DNA from: Streptomyces sp. IMTB 2501
GTDB taxonomy: Bacteria > Actinomycetota > Actinomycetes > Streptomycetales > Streptomycetaceae
Direction: 5' to 3'
Assembly: GCF_001953885.1 (NCBI RefSeq)
Contig: NZ_MQUS01000013.1
Location: 62,001-126,000, forward strand
Length of the DNA stretch: 64,000 bases
In this document: in pieces, positions 24,814 to 37,045 of the stretch
Numbering within the stretch: the first letter of the stretch is position 1
Layout: each line of letters begins with the position of its first letter
Made by a program: the position numbers and the translations under genes
The notes under the pieces: generated by a model
What the model was told of the DNA's origin: nothing
The model's input: the letters and a program-made list of their open reading frames with translations, nothing else
The model's database searches: none

Positions 24814-25530
24814 TCAGCGGGCGCTGAAGCGCTCCGGTGCCTTCGTCGGGTTGCCGCCCGTGGGGAGTTTCTGGTCGGGGCAGCCGGCGAGGACCTTCTT
24901 CATGGCGGCCTTCTCGGCGGCCGTGACCCACAGGCCGTACTTCTTCTTGACCGCGACCTGGGTGGCCACATAGGTGCAGCGGTACTGGCCGTTGGGCGGC
25001 AGCCAGGTGGCCGCGTCGCCGTCTCCCTTGCCGCGGTTGGTGCTCGCGTCGACCGCGATGAGGTTCAGGGGGTCGTTGGCCAGGGCTATGCGCTTGCTCG
25101 CGTCCCAGTACTTGGCGCCCTTCTGCCAGGCGTCGGAGAGCGGGACGACATGGTCGATGTCGACCTGGCTGGCGCCGCGCCGGTAGGTGATCTCCTTGCC
25201 GGAGTAGGGGTCGGGTTCGAGCAGGCCGTAGGAGACCCGGCAGTGGCCGCCGGTGTACTTCACGTCCTTCAGATCGCGCTTGAGTATGTCGTCGCGGGTG
25301 TCGCAGGAGTTGGAGTCGGTGTCCGCCCAGGCGGTGCCGAACCGTTCCCGCGAGTAACCGGTCGTCGGCGCCCGGCCCTTGACGGTCAGGGAGTCGGCGG
25401 CGGCCGACACCGCGCCGCTGCCGCCGCTCTGCTCGGGCCCTGAGGCCCCCTTGGTCTTGTCCTTGGTACAGCCGGCCACGGCGACCAGTACCACCGCAGC
25501 GGCGACCGCCCCGCCCCTCAGACGCGTCAC
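24814..25530 (-). CDS. Secreted HNH-family (DUF1524-like) nuclease lipoprotein
   Basis: A 238-residue protein with a short signal sequence and lipobox VAGC at about residue 21, then a Gly/Ser linker. The C-terminal domain has the metal-binding pattern QVDIDHVVPLSDAW, then ANDPLNLIAVDASTNRGKGD and a Tyr/Cys-containing YRCTYVATQV; this is the HNH/DUF1524 arrangement of secreted actinobacterial nucleases (NucM/endonuclease I-like). It probably degrades extracellular DNA, for nutrient use or during mycelial lysis. GTG 25530 starts a normal lipoprotein signal. Confidence 0.87.
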   Translation of the reverse strand: MTRLRGGAVAAAVVLVAVAGCTKDKTKGASGPEQSGGSGAVSAAADSLTVKGRAPTTGYSRERFGTAWADTDSNSCDTRDDILKRDLKDVKYTGGHCRVSYGLLEPDPYSGKEITYRRGASQVDIDHVVPLSDAWQKGAKYWDASKRIALANDPLNLIAVDASTNRGKGDGDAATWLPPNGQYRCTYVATQVAVKKKYGLWVTAAEKAAMKKVLAGCPDQKLPTGGNPTKAPERFSAR

Positions 25531-25737
25531 GGTGCATCCCCCTCACTCACCCCGGTCCGCCGTCGTACACAGGCGGAATTGTTCCGTCCTTTACGTTAAC
25601 TGCCCCGAGCCCCACTGCAGATGAGGACCAAAGCGACGTTTTCGGGCAGTGGGCCGTCGAGTTGGGGCATGCGGTACCGCGAGAGGGGAGCACGGCCCAC
25701 GCTCGTGTGCGCCCGCTCACATCGTGCCGCCGGGAGC

Positions 25738-25770
25738 TTGACCCTGACGCTGGCGGCAGGGTCCGACGAT
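25738..25770 (+). promoter_or_regulatory. MerR-type promoter/operator of the SDR gene
   Basis: TTGACC (25738-25743) is a -35. A dyad with perfect 7-bp arms, GACCCTG (25740-25746) and CAGGGTC (25757-25763), and a nearly symmetrical 10-bp centre fills the spacer. A weak -10 (GACGAT, 25765-25770) follows about 20 bases on. A long spacer filled by a palindrome is the hallmark of promoters activated by MerR-family proteins. The expected transcription start falls at or next to the ATG at 25777. Confidence 0.6.
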
Positions 25771-25776
25771 CCCAGC

Positions 25777-26556
25777 ATGAACGAGACCCCGAACGAGACC
25801 CCGAACGAACCCACCCAGGAACCCCGTACCGTCCTCGTCACCGGCGCCGGCACCGGAATCGGCCGGGCCACCGCGCGCGCGTTCGCCGCCGAGGGCGCCC
25901 GGGTCGTCGCCGTCGGCCGCCGGGCAGCGCCCCTGGCCGAGACCGCCGACGGGCATCCGGACATCACTCCCCTGACCGCCGACCTGACCGCCGAGGACGG
26001 CCCCGAGACCGTCGTACGGGCCGCACTGGAGCGCCACGGCCGGATCGACGTGCTGGTCCACAACGCGGCGGTCGTCAACTCCGACACCCTGCGCACCTAC
26101 ACCCGCACCTCGGTACGGCCGCTGCTGGAGACGAACCTGCTGGCCCCGGTCCTGCTCACGCAGGCCGCGCTGCCCGCGCTGGAGGACAGCCGGGGTGTGG
26201 TGGTGAACGTGACGACCGCCGTCGGCCAGCGCGGCTGGCCCGGGAACTCGCTGTACGCGGCCGGGAAGGCGGCCCTGGAGACGCTGACCCGGAGCTGGGC
26301 GGTCGAGTTGGCGCCGCTCGGCATCAGGGTCGTCGCCGTGGCACCGGGGGCGATCGAGACCCCGATCGCCGACCACGCCGGCTACACCCCAAAGCAGCGC
26401 AGGGCCATCCGCGCGTGGCAGCTCGACCACACCCCGCTCGGCCGGATCGGCCACCCCGAAGAGGTCGCCTGGGCCATCACCCGGCTCGCCTCGCCCGGGG
26501 CGTCGTTCGTCACGGGTGTCGTCCTGCCCGTGGACGGCGGGGCGGTCGTCGCCTGA
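25777..26556 (+). CDS. Short-chain dehydrogenase/reductase
   Basis: A 259-residue classical SDR: cofactor motif TGAGTGIGRATA near residue 20, NAA in LVHNAAVVNS, catalytic Ser region NVTTAVGQRG, Tyr-x-x-x-Lys (LYAAGKAALE), and GATGxVLxVDGG-like end FVTGVVLPVDGG. VGRR after the second strand suggests NADPH. Substrate unknown. ATG 25777 has no ribosome site but lies at the expected transcription start, so the mRNA may be leaderless. The convergent MerR gene next door is the obvious regulator. Confidence 0.9.
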   Translation: MNETPNETPNEPTQEPRTVLVTGAGTGIGRATARAFAAEGARVVAVGRRAAPLAETADGHPDITPLTADLTAEDGPETVVRAALERHGRIDVLVHNAAVVNSDTLRTYTRTSVRPLLETNLLAPVLLTQAALPALEDSRGVVVNVTTAVGQRGWPGNSLYAAGKAALETLTRSWAVELAPLGIRVVAVAPGAIETPIADHAGYTPKQRRAIRAWQLDHTPLGRIGHPEEVAWAITRLASPGASFVTGVVLPVDGGAVVA

Positions 26557-26583
26557 ACACCGGGCCCCGTCCCTCGGGTGAGC

Positions 26584-26934
26584 TCATACGTCGGCCGCCC
26601 GCAGTGCCGCCGCCAGGCGGTCCCGTAGCGCCGTCTGGGCCGCTATCCGGGCGTCGAGGACGGCCAGCCGGTCCCGGGCGACCCGCACCCCCTTGACGGA
26701 GACGGGACCGGCGGTGACGTCGCCGTCCAGGCACGGGAGGAACACCCGTACGTCGTCCAGGGTGAGACCCGCGTCGAGCAGATACCGGATGTTGCGGACG
26801 CGGACGGCCGTACCGGCGTCGTACACGCGATAGCCGTTGGCGGCGCGCCCGGACGCGATCAGGCCCGCCTGCTCGTAGTGGCGCAGGGCGCGCGGTGTCG
26901 CCCCCGTCGCCTCCGCCAGTTCACCGATCCGCAC
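26584..26934 (-). CDS. MerR-family transcriptional regulator
   Basis: A 116-residue protein with the N-terminal winged helix of the MerR family (RIGELAEATGATPRALRHYEQAGLI, then NGYRVYD) and a dimerisation helix (residues about 75-115). The short effector region has a single Cys (FLPCLDGDV) and no metal-binding Cys set, so the signal is probably an organic ligand or oxidant. GTG 26934. It lies 36 bases after mfd on the same strand and is convergent with the SDR gene, whose promoter carries a MerR-type operator. Confidence 0.88.
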   Translation of the reverse strand: MRIGELAEATGATPRALRHYEQAGLIASGRAANGYRVYDAGTAVRVRNIRYLLDAGLTLDDVRVFLPCLDGDVTAGPVSVKGVRVARDRLAVLDARIAAQTALRDRLAAALRAADV

Positions 26935-26970
26935 GCCGAGCCCCCGCCCGTCTCACCTTGTACGACCCCT

Positions 26971-30528
<3,558 letters not shown>

Positions 30529-30690
30529 GGGGGCTTTCCGTCCGGGGGTGGGCAACGCACCCCAGCGTACGACGCTGCCGACGTTGCCGTGGGGCCTGTG
30601 GACAACCCGGGCGCTCCGCCCCCTGGCCCCCGTTTCCCGCCCGCCCACCTGAAACCGTCGACCGAGTGGCGAGCGTCGAAAATCAGACAA

Positions 30691-30736
30691 AAACCCGGTG
30701 CCGGAAGATCCCGTAGGACCTTCCGGCACCGGGTTT
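30691..30736 (-). terminator. Terminator of the second ABC exporter operon
   Basis: A perfect 17 bp inverted repeat (30691-30707 with 30720-30736), 12-base loop, flanked by A/T runs, lies 76 bases after the permease stop on the minus strand. A 17-base direct repeat (TGCGGTGGTCGTCGGCC) occurs twice between it and the gene. Confidence 0.85.
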
Positions 30737-30811
30737 CCCCCGCAACCCCCGTATGCGGTGGTCGTCGGCCGTACACCCCCTTGTGCGGTGGTCGTCGGCC
30801 AGGCTTCGCCG

Positions 30812-33394
30812 CTAGTCCGTCGCGATGGCGTTCAGGACGTTCATCCGGCCCGCGCGGAACGCCGGGACCAGCGCGGCGAACAGGCCCACGAAGGCCGAGG
30901 CGACGAAGACCGTGATGATCGTCGGCCAGGGGATGTCCAGGACCTTCAGTCCCTGGAGGGCGAGGAGCTTCTGGGCGGTCGCGCCCCAGCCCATGCCGAG
31001 GCCGAGGCCGAGCAGGGCGCCGAAGAGGGCGATCACCACGGACTCCAGACGGATCATCCGGCGCAGCTGGCGGCGCGAGAGGCCGATGGCCCGCATGAGG
31101 CCGATCTCCCGGGTCCGCTCGACCACCGACAGGGCCAGGGTGTTCACGACACCCAGGACCGCGACGATGATCGCGAGCGCCAGCAGGCCGTAGATCATGT
31201 TCAGCAGCTGGCCGATCTGGTCCTTCAGCGCCTTCTTGTAGTCGGTCTGGTCGCGCACGGTCAGCTGCGGGTAGCCGTCGTGCAGGGCCGACTTCAGTGC
31301 CTTGTAGGCGGCCGCCTGCTGTCCGTCCTTGGCGGTGGCGAAGACCATCTGGTCCAGTGGCATCCTGCCGGCGGGCACGTACTTGGCGAGCGTGGCGAGC
31401 GACGTGTACTTGGCGCCCTGGTCGATCACGTCGTCGCTGCTGGTGATCGCGCGGACCGTCAGACGGGCGGTGGAGCCGTCCTTGAAGGCGACGGTGTTCG
31501 TCGATCCGAGGTGGATGCCGTGGGCCTTGGCGAACTTCTCGGGGACGGACATCGAGTCGGGCAGGTAGGCGTCCTTGAGGTTTCCGGCGACGGTCTTCTT
31601 GCGCAGGTCGGTCGCGTACGTCGGGTCGGCCGCCGTGATGTCCGTGTCCTTGAGCGTCCGACCGTCCGGGGTGGTGAGGTCGGCCTGGGCCGGCCGGTAC
31701 TCGGTGACCCGTGCCAGCCCCGGGGTGCCCTTGATGAGCTTGACCGCCTGGGGGGTGATGAGCTGCTGGTTGTCCGGCTGGACGATGAAGTCCGTGCCGA
31801 CGGTCTTGTCGAGCTGGTCGGTGGCCGAGGCCACCATGGAGGAGCCGACCACCGACAGGCAGGCGACCAGGGCGAGGCCGATCATCAGGGCCGCGCCGGT
31901 GGCGCCCGTGCGGCGCGGGTTGCGCAGCGCGTTGCGTTCGGCCATGCGGCCGACCGGGCCGAAGATCCGCAGGATGAGCGCGCCGAGGATCCGGACCAGG
32001 CCGCCGGCGAGCAGCGGGCCGATGACGACGAAGCCGATCAGCGTGGCCACCACACCGAGGCCGAGCCAGCCCGAGCCGGCCTTGGCCTTGTCGGCGGTGG
32101 CGGCGACGTAGAGGCTGAGGCCGCCGGCGCCGGTGAGGAGCAGGCCGATCACGGCCCGGACGACGCCGGCCTTGGCGTCGGCCGGGGCGCCCACGTCGCG
32201 CAGGGCGGCCATCGGGGAGACCTTGCCGGCGCGCCGGGCGGGCAGGTAGGCGGCCAGGACGGTGACCACGACACCGAGGACCACGCCGACGGTGGGGGTC
32301 GTCCAGGCGATGGTCAGGTCGTCGGTGGACAGGTGCATGCCCATCTGGCCCATGAGCTTCATCAGGCCGACCGCGATGCCGACGCCCGCGCCGACGCCGA
32401 GCACGGAGCCGATCACGCCGAGCAGCAGCGCCTCGACCAGCACGGAGCGGTTGACCTGCTTGCGGGAGGAGCCGATGGCGCGCATCAGGCCGATCTCGCG
32501 GGTGCGCTGGGCGACCAGCATGGAGAAGGTGTTGATGATCAGGAAGATGCCGACGAGGAAGGCGATCCCGGCGAAGCCGAGCATCGCGTACTTCATGACG
32601 TTCAGGAAGCTCTTGACGCTCTTCTGGTTGGCGTCGGCGACCTCCTTGGCCGTCTGCACCTTGTAGCCCTGGCCGAGGGTGGCCGTGACGTTCTTCTTCA
32701 GCTGGTCGTTCGTCACGCCCTGGGCGGCGGTGACGTTGATGTTGGTGTAGACGCCGGTCCGGCCGACCAGGGTCTGCTGGGCGGTCTTCGTGTCCAGGTA
32801 GAAGATGGCCGCGCCCGGGTTGGTGACCTTGAAGGCGGCGATGCCGGACACGCGCGCGTGGTGCGTGCCCACGACCGAGATCATGTCGATCCCGGAACCG
32901 ATCTTGAGGTGGTGCTTGTCGGCGGTGTCCTTGTCGACCATGACCTGGTCCGGCCCCTTGGGCGCCGTACCGGAGGTGATCTTCATGGTGCGGGCGTCGT
33001 TGCCGTTCCAGCTGCCGACGATGGTGGGCGCGCCGCTGGACGGCGACAGCTTGTCCTTCTGGGCGTCGACGACGGTCACCGAGGTGGAGAAGACGGTGCC
33101 CTCGGCCTTGCGCACGCCCTCGGCCCCGCGGACCTCGCCGACGACGGAGGCCGGCAGGACCGGCGGTTTGCCGGTGCGGGACGTCGTCTGGCCGGTGTCG
33201 GAGGAGCCCTTCGCGGTGACCGTCACGTCCGCGGACGTGGCCTGGAACAGCTTGTCGAAGGTGGTGTTCATGGTGTCGGTGAACACCAGCGTGCCGCACA
33301 CGAACGCCACGGACAGCAGCACCGCGACCGCCGACAGCGCCATCCGGCCCTTGTGCGCGAAGAAGTTGCGCATCGAGGTCTTCAGGACGGTCAT
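30812..33394 (-). CDS. ABC transporter permease, FtsX/MacB family (paralogue 2)
   Basis: An 860-residue permease with the same two-FtsX layout as the one at 4779-7307. The first helix (RMALSAVAVLLSVAFVCGTLVF) leads to extracytoplasmic domain 1 (about 60-260), then FtsX 1 with IFLIINTFSMLVAQRTREIGLMRAIG, a membrane pair, extracytoplasmic domain 2 (about 500-690), and FtsX 2 ending PAFRAGRMNVLNAIATD. Identity to the first permease is obvious around both FtsX motifs. ATG 33394 overlaps the stop of the ATPase by four bases (ATGA). Substrate unknown. Confidence 0.93.
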   Translation of the reverse strand: MTVLKTSMRNFFAHKGRMALSAVAVLLSVAFVCGTLVFTDTMNTTFDKLFQATSADVTVTAKGSSDTGQTTSRTGKPPVLPASVVGEVRGAEGVRKAEGTVFSTSVTVVDAQKDKLSPSSGAPTIVGSWNGNDARTMKITSGTAPKGPDQVMVDKDTADKHHLKIGSGIDMISVVGTHHARVSGIAAFKVTNPGAAIFYLDTKTAQQTLVGRTGVYTNINVTAAQGVTNDQLKKNVTATLGQGYKVQTAKEVADANQKSVKSFLNVMKYAMLGFAGIAFLVGIFLIINTFSMLVAQRTREIGLMRAIGSSRKQVNRSVLVEALLLGVIGSVLGVGAGVGIAVGLMKLMGQMGMHLSTDDLTIAWTTPTVGVVLGVVVTVLAAYLPARRAGKVSPMAALRDVGAPADAKAGVVRAVIGLLLTGAGGLSLYVAATADKAKAGSGWLGLGVVATLIGFVVIGPLLAGGLVRILGALILRIFGPVGRMAERNALRNPRRTGATGAALMIGLALVACLSVVGSSMVASATDQLDKTVGTDFIVQPDNQQLITPQAVKLIKGTPGLARVTEYRPAQADLTTPDGRTLKDTDITAADPTYATDLRKKTVAGNLKDAYLPDSMSVPEKFAKAHGIHLGSTNTVAFKDGSTARLTVRAITSSDDVIDQGAKYTSLATLAKYVPAGRMPLDQMVFATAKDGQQAAAYKALKSALHDGYPQLTVRDQTDYKKALKDQIGQLLNMIYGLLALAIIVAVLGVVNTLALSVVERTREIGLMRAIGLSRRQLRRMIRLESVVIALFGALLGLGLGMGWGATAQKLLALQGLKVLDIPWPTIITVFVASAFVGLFAALVPAFRAGRMNVLNAIATD

Positions 33395-34179
33395 GACGTA
33401 CGCCCCCGGGCGTCGAAGTCCTTCATGCGGTCCAGGACCTGATCGGCCGTCGGCTGGTGCATCTCGTCGACGATCCGGCCGTCGGCGAGGTAGAGCACGC
33501 GGTCGGCGTAGGAGGCGGCCACGGGGTCGTGCGTGACCATCACGATGGTCTGGCCGAGTTCGTCGACCGAGCGGCGCAGGAAGCCGAGAACTTCGGCACC
33601 CGCGCGCGAGTCGAGGTTTCCGGTCGGCTCGTCCCCGAAGATGATCTCCGGGCGGGCGGCGAGGGCCCGGGCCACCGCGACGCGCTGCTGCTGGCCGCCG
33701 GAGAGCTGGGTCGGCCGGTGCTTGAGCCGTCCGGCGAGGCCGACGGTCTCCACGACCCGGTCCAGCCAGGCCTTGTCCGGCTTGCGGCCCGCTATGTCCA
33801 TGGGCAGCGTGATGTTCTCGAGCGCGTTCAGCGTCGGCAGCAGGTTGAACGCCTGGAAGATGAAGCCGATCCGGTCCCGTCGCAGCTGCGTGAGCTTCTT
33901 GTCCTTCAGGCCGGTGATCTCGGTCTCGTCCAGGTAGATCTGACCGCCGGTCACGGTGTCGAGCCCGGCGAGGCAGTGCATGAGCGTGGACTTGCCGGAC
34001 CCCGAGGGGCCCATGATCGCGGTGAACTGGCCGCGTGCGATGTCCACGTCGACGTGATCGAGGGCGACGACACGGGTCTCACCGGACCCGTACGCCTTCA
34101 CGACCTGCCGCGCCCGCGCGGCAACGGCCGTACTCCCTCCAGTGCCCCCATGCCTGGGAATGGTCACAGCCGATGTCAC
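33391..34179 (-). CDS. ABC transporter ATP-binding protein (paralogue 2)
   Basis: A 262-residue ATPase with Walker A GPSGSGKST, signature LSGGQQQRVAVARALA, Walker B IIFGDEPTGNLDS and H-loop VMVTHDP. It is closely similar to the ATPase at 4009-4779 throughout, including the LPMDIAGRKPDKAWLDRV segment, so the two exporters are duplicates. GTG 34179 has GGAGACATACC upstream. It is followed by the overlapping permease gene. The leader upstream contains a GT/GC-rich imperfect repeat (34216-34290). Confidence 0.93.
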   Translation of the reverse strand: MTSAVTIPRHGGTGGSTAVAARARQVVKAYGSGETRVVALDHVDVDIARGQFTAIMGPSGSGKSTLMHCLAGLDTVTGGQIYLDETEITGLKDKKLTQLRRDRIGFIFQAFNLLPTLNALENITLPMDIAGRKPDKAWLDRVVETVGLAGRLKHRPTQLSGGQQQRVAVARALAARPEIIFGDEPTGNLDSRAGAEVLGFLRRSVDELGQTIVMVTHDPVAASYADRVLYLADGRIVDEMHQPTADQVLDRMKDFDARGRTS

Positions 34180-34662
34180 GGTATGTCTCCTATGTCGGTT
34201 GACAGGTCGGTGAGTGGTGCCCCGGTGTGTGCCGGGGTGCCGGTGTCGGGCGCCGGGTGCCGGGTGTCGGGTGTCGTCCGGAGTACGTCGTTGAGTCTCG
34301 CGGCCGGCGTGGTCCTCGCGCTCTGGTGCGAAGCCCCCTCTTTCCCTGGGGAAAACCCCACCCCGCCGGTGCGGTCCGCCGCCCCCCAGCGGCGTAAAGC
34401 CAGGTTAAGGACCGGGCCCGGTCCCGCTCGTCCTCCGCCGGAACGAACCCTCCCCGAGCCGTAGTACGGAGGGACCCCTAGGGGTGCTCCACCCCGGGGC
34501 GGAGCCTTTCTCGGGGTCGTCTCCACCCTTCGACCCGGAAAGCGTCCACCCTCCGGTCGCGTCAGGGTCAAGCTCACGGGCGCGTGGCAAGGTGTCGTAC
34601 CGGAGATAGATGCAAGGGACACGGGGCAGCATCGGGCAGGGAGTCACGGGGAGGGGTTCGGG
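34180..34662. other. Divergent promoter region, ABC operon and MFS gene
   Basis: No gene is supported. It holds a low-complexity tract of GGTGTCGGG/GGTGCCGGG units (34216-34290), a perfect 16-bp palindrome GGACCGGGCCCGGTCC (34409-34424), and, on the minus strand at 34571-34559, the 13-mer TTGACCCTGACGC that also forms the -35 half of the MerR-type promoter at 25738. Confidence 0.4.
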
Positions 34663-36222
34663 GTGGGGAGCACGACACCCGCGACACGCGGCGGCACGGC
34701 CGGTCGAGAGGACACCCGGCGACGGGGCGCGGTGGTCGCCGCGCTGATGCTGGCGATGGCACTGGCCGCACTGGACTCCACCGTCGTCTCCACGGCCGTA
34801 CCGCAGATCGTCGGCGACCTCGGCGGGTTCTCGGTCTTCTCCTGGCTCTTCTCCGGCTATCTGCTGGCCGTGACCGTCACGCTCCCCGTCTACGGCAAGC
34901 TGTCCGACACCTTCGGCCGCAAGCCGGTGCTGGTGGCGGGAGCGGCCGTGTTCCTGCTGGGCTCGCTGCTGTGCGCGGGAGCCTGGAACATGGCGGCGCT
35001 GATCGCGTTCCGGATCGTGCAGGGCCTGGGCGGCGGGGCGTTGCAGGGCACCGTGCAGACGCTGGCCGCCGATCTGTATCCGCTGGCGGAGCGGCCGAAG
35101 ATCCAGTCCAAGCTGTCCACGGTGTGGGCGGTGTCGGCGGTGGCCGGGCCGGGACTCGGCGGGGTACTGGCCGCGTACGCCGACTGGCGCTGGATCTTCC
35201 TGGTCAATCTGCCGATCGGCGCCGCCGCGCTGTGGCTGATCATCCGTCATCTGCACGAGCCCGAGCGGGAGAAGACGCAGAAGACTCGGGAGACGGGGAA
35301 GCCGGGGAAGCCGGGGAAGCCGGGGGGCGGGGAAAACACGGCACGCGCGCGTGTGGACTGGGCCGGGGCGCTCGCGGTGTTCGCGTGCGGCGGGGTGCTG
35401 TTGACCGCGCTGGTGCAGGGCGGGGTCGCCTGGCCGTGGCTGTCGGCGCCCTCACTGACGCTCTTCGGCATCGGCCTGGCGCTGGCCGGCGTGGTGGTCG
35501 TGGTGGAGCGGCGGGCGGCGCAGCCGATCATCCCCGGGTGGGTGTGGCGGCGCCGGACGATCGCGGCCGTCAACCTGGCGCTCGGCGCGCTGGGGCTGCT
35601 GATGGTGGCGCCGAGCGTGTTCCTGCCGACGTACGCGCAGTCGGTGCTCGGACTCGCGCCCGTGGCCGCCGGTTTCGTGCTGTCGGTGTGGACGCTCAGC
35701 TGGCCGGTGTCGGCCGCGCTCAGCCAGCACGTCTACCGGCGCATCGGCTTCCGGGACACCGCGCTGCTCGGCATCGGCCTGGCCACCCTGATCCTGTGTG
35801 CGTTCCCGTTCCTGCCGTACCCCGGTTCGTGGTGGCAGCCGACGCTGCTGATGCTGCTGCTGGGCGGCGCGCTCGGGCTGTTCCAGCTGCCGCTGATCGT
35901 CGGGGTGCAGTCGACGGTCGGCTGGTCGGAGCGGGGCACCACGACTGCGTCCGTGCTGTTCTGCCGGCAGACCGGACAGACCGTGGGCGCGTCGCTGTTC
36001 GGCGCCGTCGCCAACGGGGTGCTGGCCGCACGCCTGGGCGGGGCGGGCGATCTGGACTCCGTCACGCGCGCGTTGGACGCCGGTACGGCCCCGGAGGCGA
36101 CCCGGCGGGCCATCGCCGACGCGGTGCACGCGGTGTACCTCGGCGCGACGGGCGCGGCGGCACTGGCCTTCCTGGTGCTGCTGCTGGTGGCACCGCGACG
36201 GTTCCCGGTGCGGCAGGAGTAA
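34663..36222 (+). CDS. MFS exporter, DHA2 (EmrB/QacA) family
   Basis: A 519-residue drug:H+ antiporter-type protein with about 14 membrane helices. Motif D/C-like LDSTVVSTAVPQIVGDLG is in helix 1, motif A-like YGKLSDTFGRKPVL lies between helices 2 and 3, and GGALQGTVQTLAADL lies near helix 4. A cytoplasmic loop (about residues 200-225) carries a Gly-Lys-Pro repeat encoded by three near-identical 9-base units. GTG 34663 follows GGGGAGGGG. No TetR/MarR regulator is adjacent; the substrate cannot be told. Confidence 0.9.
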   Translation: MGSTTPATRGGTAGREDTRRRGAVVAALMLAMALAALDSTVVSTAVPQIVGDLGGFSVFSWLFSGYLLAVTVTLPVYGKLSDTFGRKPVLVAGAAVFLLGSLLCAGAWNMAALIAFRIVQGLGGGALQGTVQTLAADLYPLAERPKIQSKLSTVWAVSAVAGPGLGGVLAAYADWRWIFLVNLPIGAAALWLIIRHLHEPEREKTQKTRETGKPGKPGKPGGGENTARARVDWAGALAVFACGGVLLTALVQGGVAWPWLSAPSLTLFGIGLALAGVVVVVERRAAQPIIPGWVWRRRTIAAVNLALGALGLLMVAPSVFLPTYAQSVLGLAPVAAGFVLSVWTLSWPVSAALSQHVYRRIGFRDTALLGIGLATLILCAFPFLPYPGSWWQPTLLMLLLGGALGLFQLPLIVGVQSTVGWSERGTTTASVLFCRQTGQTVGASLFGAVANGVLAARLGGAGDLDSVTRALDAGTAPEATRRAIADAVHAVYLGATGAAALAFLVLLLVAPRRFPVRQE

Positions 36223-36496
36223 CGGCATCGCGGCGGTTCCCGGTGTGCGGCAGGAGTGACGCGCCTTCGACCGGTGGCGGGCCGTCCTGACCGTCGCCCG
36301 GCGGGCCGTTCTGGTTAACGCGGGTAACACCCCAGGTCGGACCGCGTTTTCGCGTAGTAAGCGCATACCGACCGACCAGTTCGGTGAAAACGCCTCGCGG
36401 CCCAGAACTCGCGAGTAGCGTGCGTGGCTCCAATCCCCACCCCCCACCTCCCTGCGGTCCGCCGCCACGGACCCGAGCCATGCAAGGAGCCCCGGG

Positions 36497-37045
36497 ATGT
36501 CCTACGACCCGCCGCACCCGTCGTACGACCCGCCCCATCCGTTCTACGACCCACCACGCCCCTTCGACCCACCCCGTCCGCCCTACGACCCCACACACCC
36601 GCCCTACGGCACCTCGCATCCGGCCTACGACCCAGCCCGCCCAGCCGCCGACCCACCGCGCCCCTCTCGCCTCACCTACCCCTGGCAGCCCGCGCCTCCA
36701 CAGCCGCCCCGGCCGGAGCGCCGGCCACCCTGCGAACCCCTCGGCCACCACAGCGACCTGCGCGTGCTGCGCGGCGCCTACCGCTGGCAGCGGCGCACCG
36801 CCACGCTCACCGCGCTGGGCTACTTCACCCTGTTCCTGATCCTGTCCGCGAGCGCGCCCGGCGTGATGACGCGCACGGTCGCCGACGGCATCCCCGCCGG
36901 CCTGCTGCTCGCCATGCTCCAACTCCCGGTCACCTGGCTGGCGATCGCCCTGTACGAGCGCACCGCGCGCCGACACGTCGATCCGCTCGCGGACCGCATC
37001 CGCAAGGTGGCCGAACTGGACGCACGCCGAGGAGCGGCCCGATGA
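36497..37045 (+). CDS. DUF485 membrane protein with Tyr-Asp-Pro-Pro repeats
   Basis: A 182-residue protein. The N-terminal about 60 residues are tandem copies of a YDPP(H/R)P-type unit; a Pro-rich region follows, then the DUF485 domain (about 100-165) with two membrane helices (LTALGYFTLFLILSASAPGVM and AGLLLAMLQLPVTWLAIALYE) and the conserved C-terminal HVDPLADRIRK. DUF485 proteins accompany acetate/solute:Na+ symporters, as here, where the ATG of the symporter overlaps this stop by four bases. The repeat-rich N-terminus is unusual for the family and probably cytoplasmic. ATG 36497 follows AAGGAG. Confidence 0.87.
   Translation: MSYDPPHPSYDPPHPFYDPPRPFDPPRPPYDPTHPPYGTSHPAYDPARPAADPPRPSRLTYPWQPAPPQPPRPERRPPCEPLGHHSDLRVLRGAYRWQRRTATLTALGYFTLFLILSASAPGVMTRTVADGIPAGLLLAMLQLPVTWLAIALYERTARRHVDPLADRIRKVAELDARRGAAR

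Noticed and set aside
30698..33442. 914-residue plus-strand open frame and a 924-residue frame opposite or offset from the second permease
   Set aside because: Mirror or shifted frames of the conserved FtsX-type gene; no motif of their own.
34300..34662. Small gene between the ABC ATPase and the MFS gene
   Set aside because: The open frames there lack Streptomyces third-position bias and ribosome sites.
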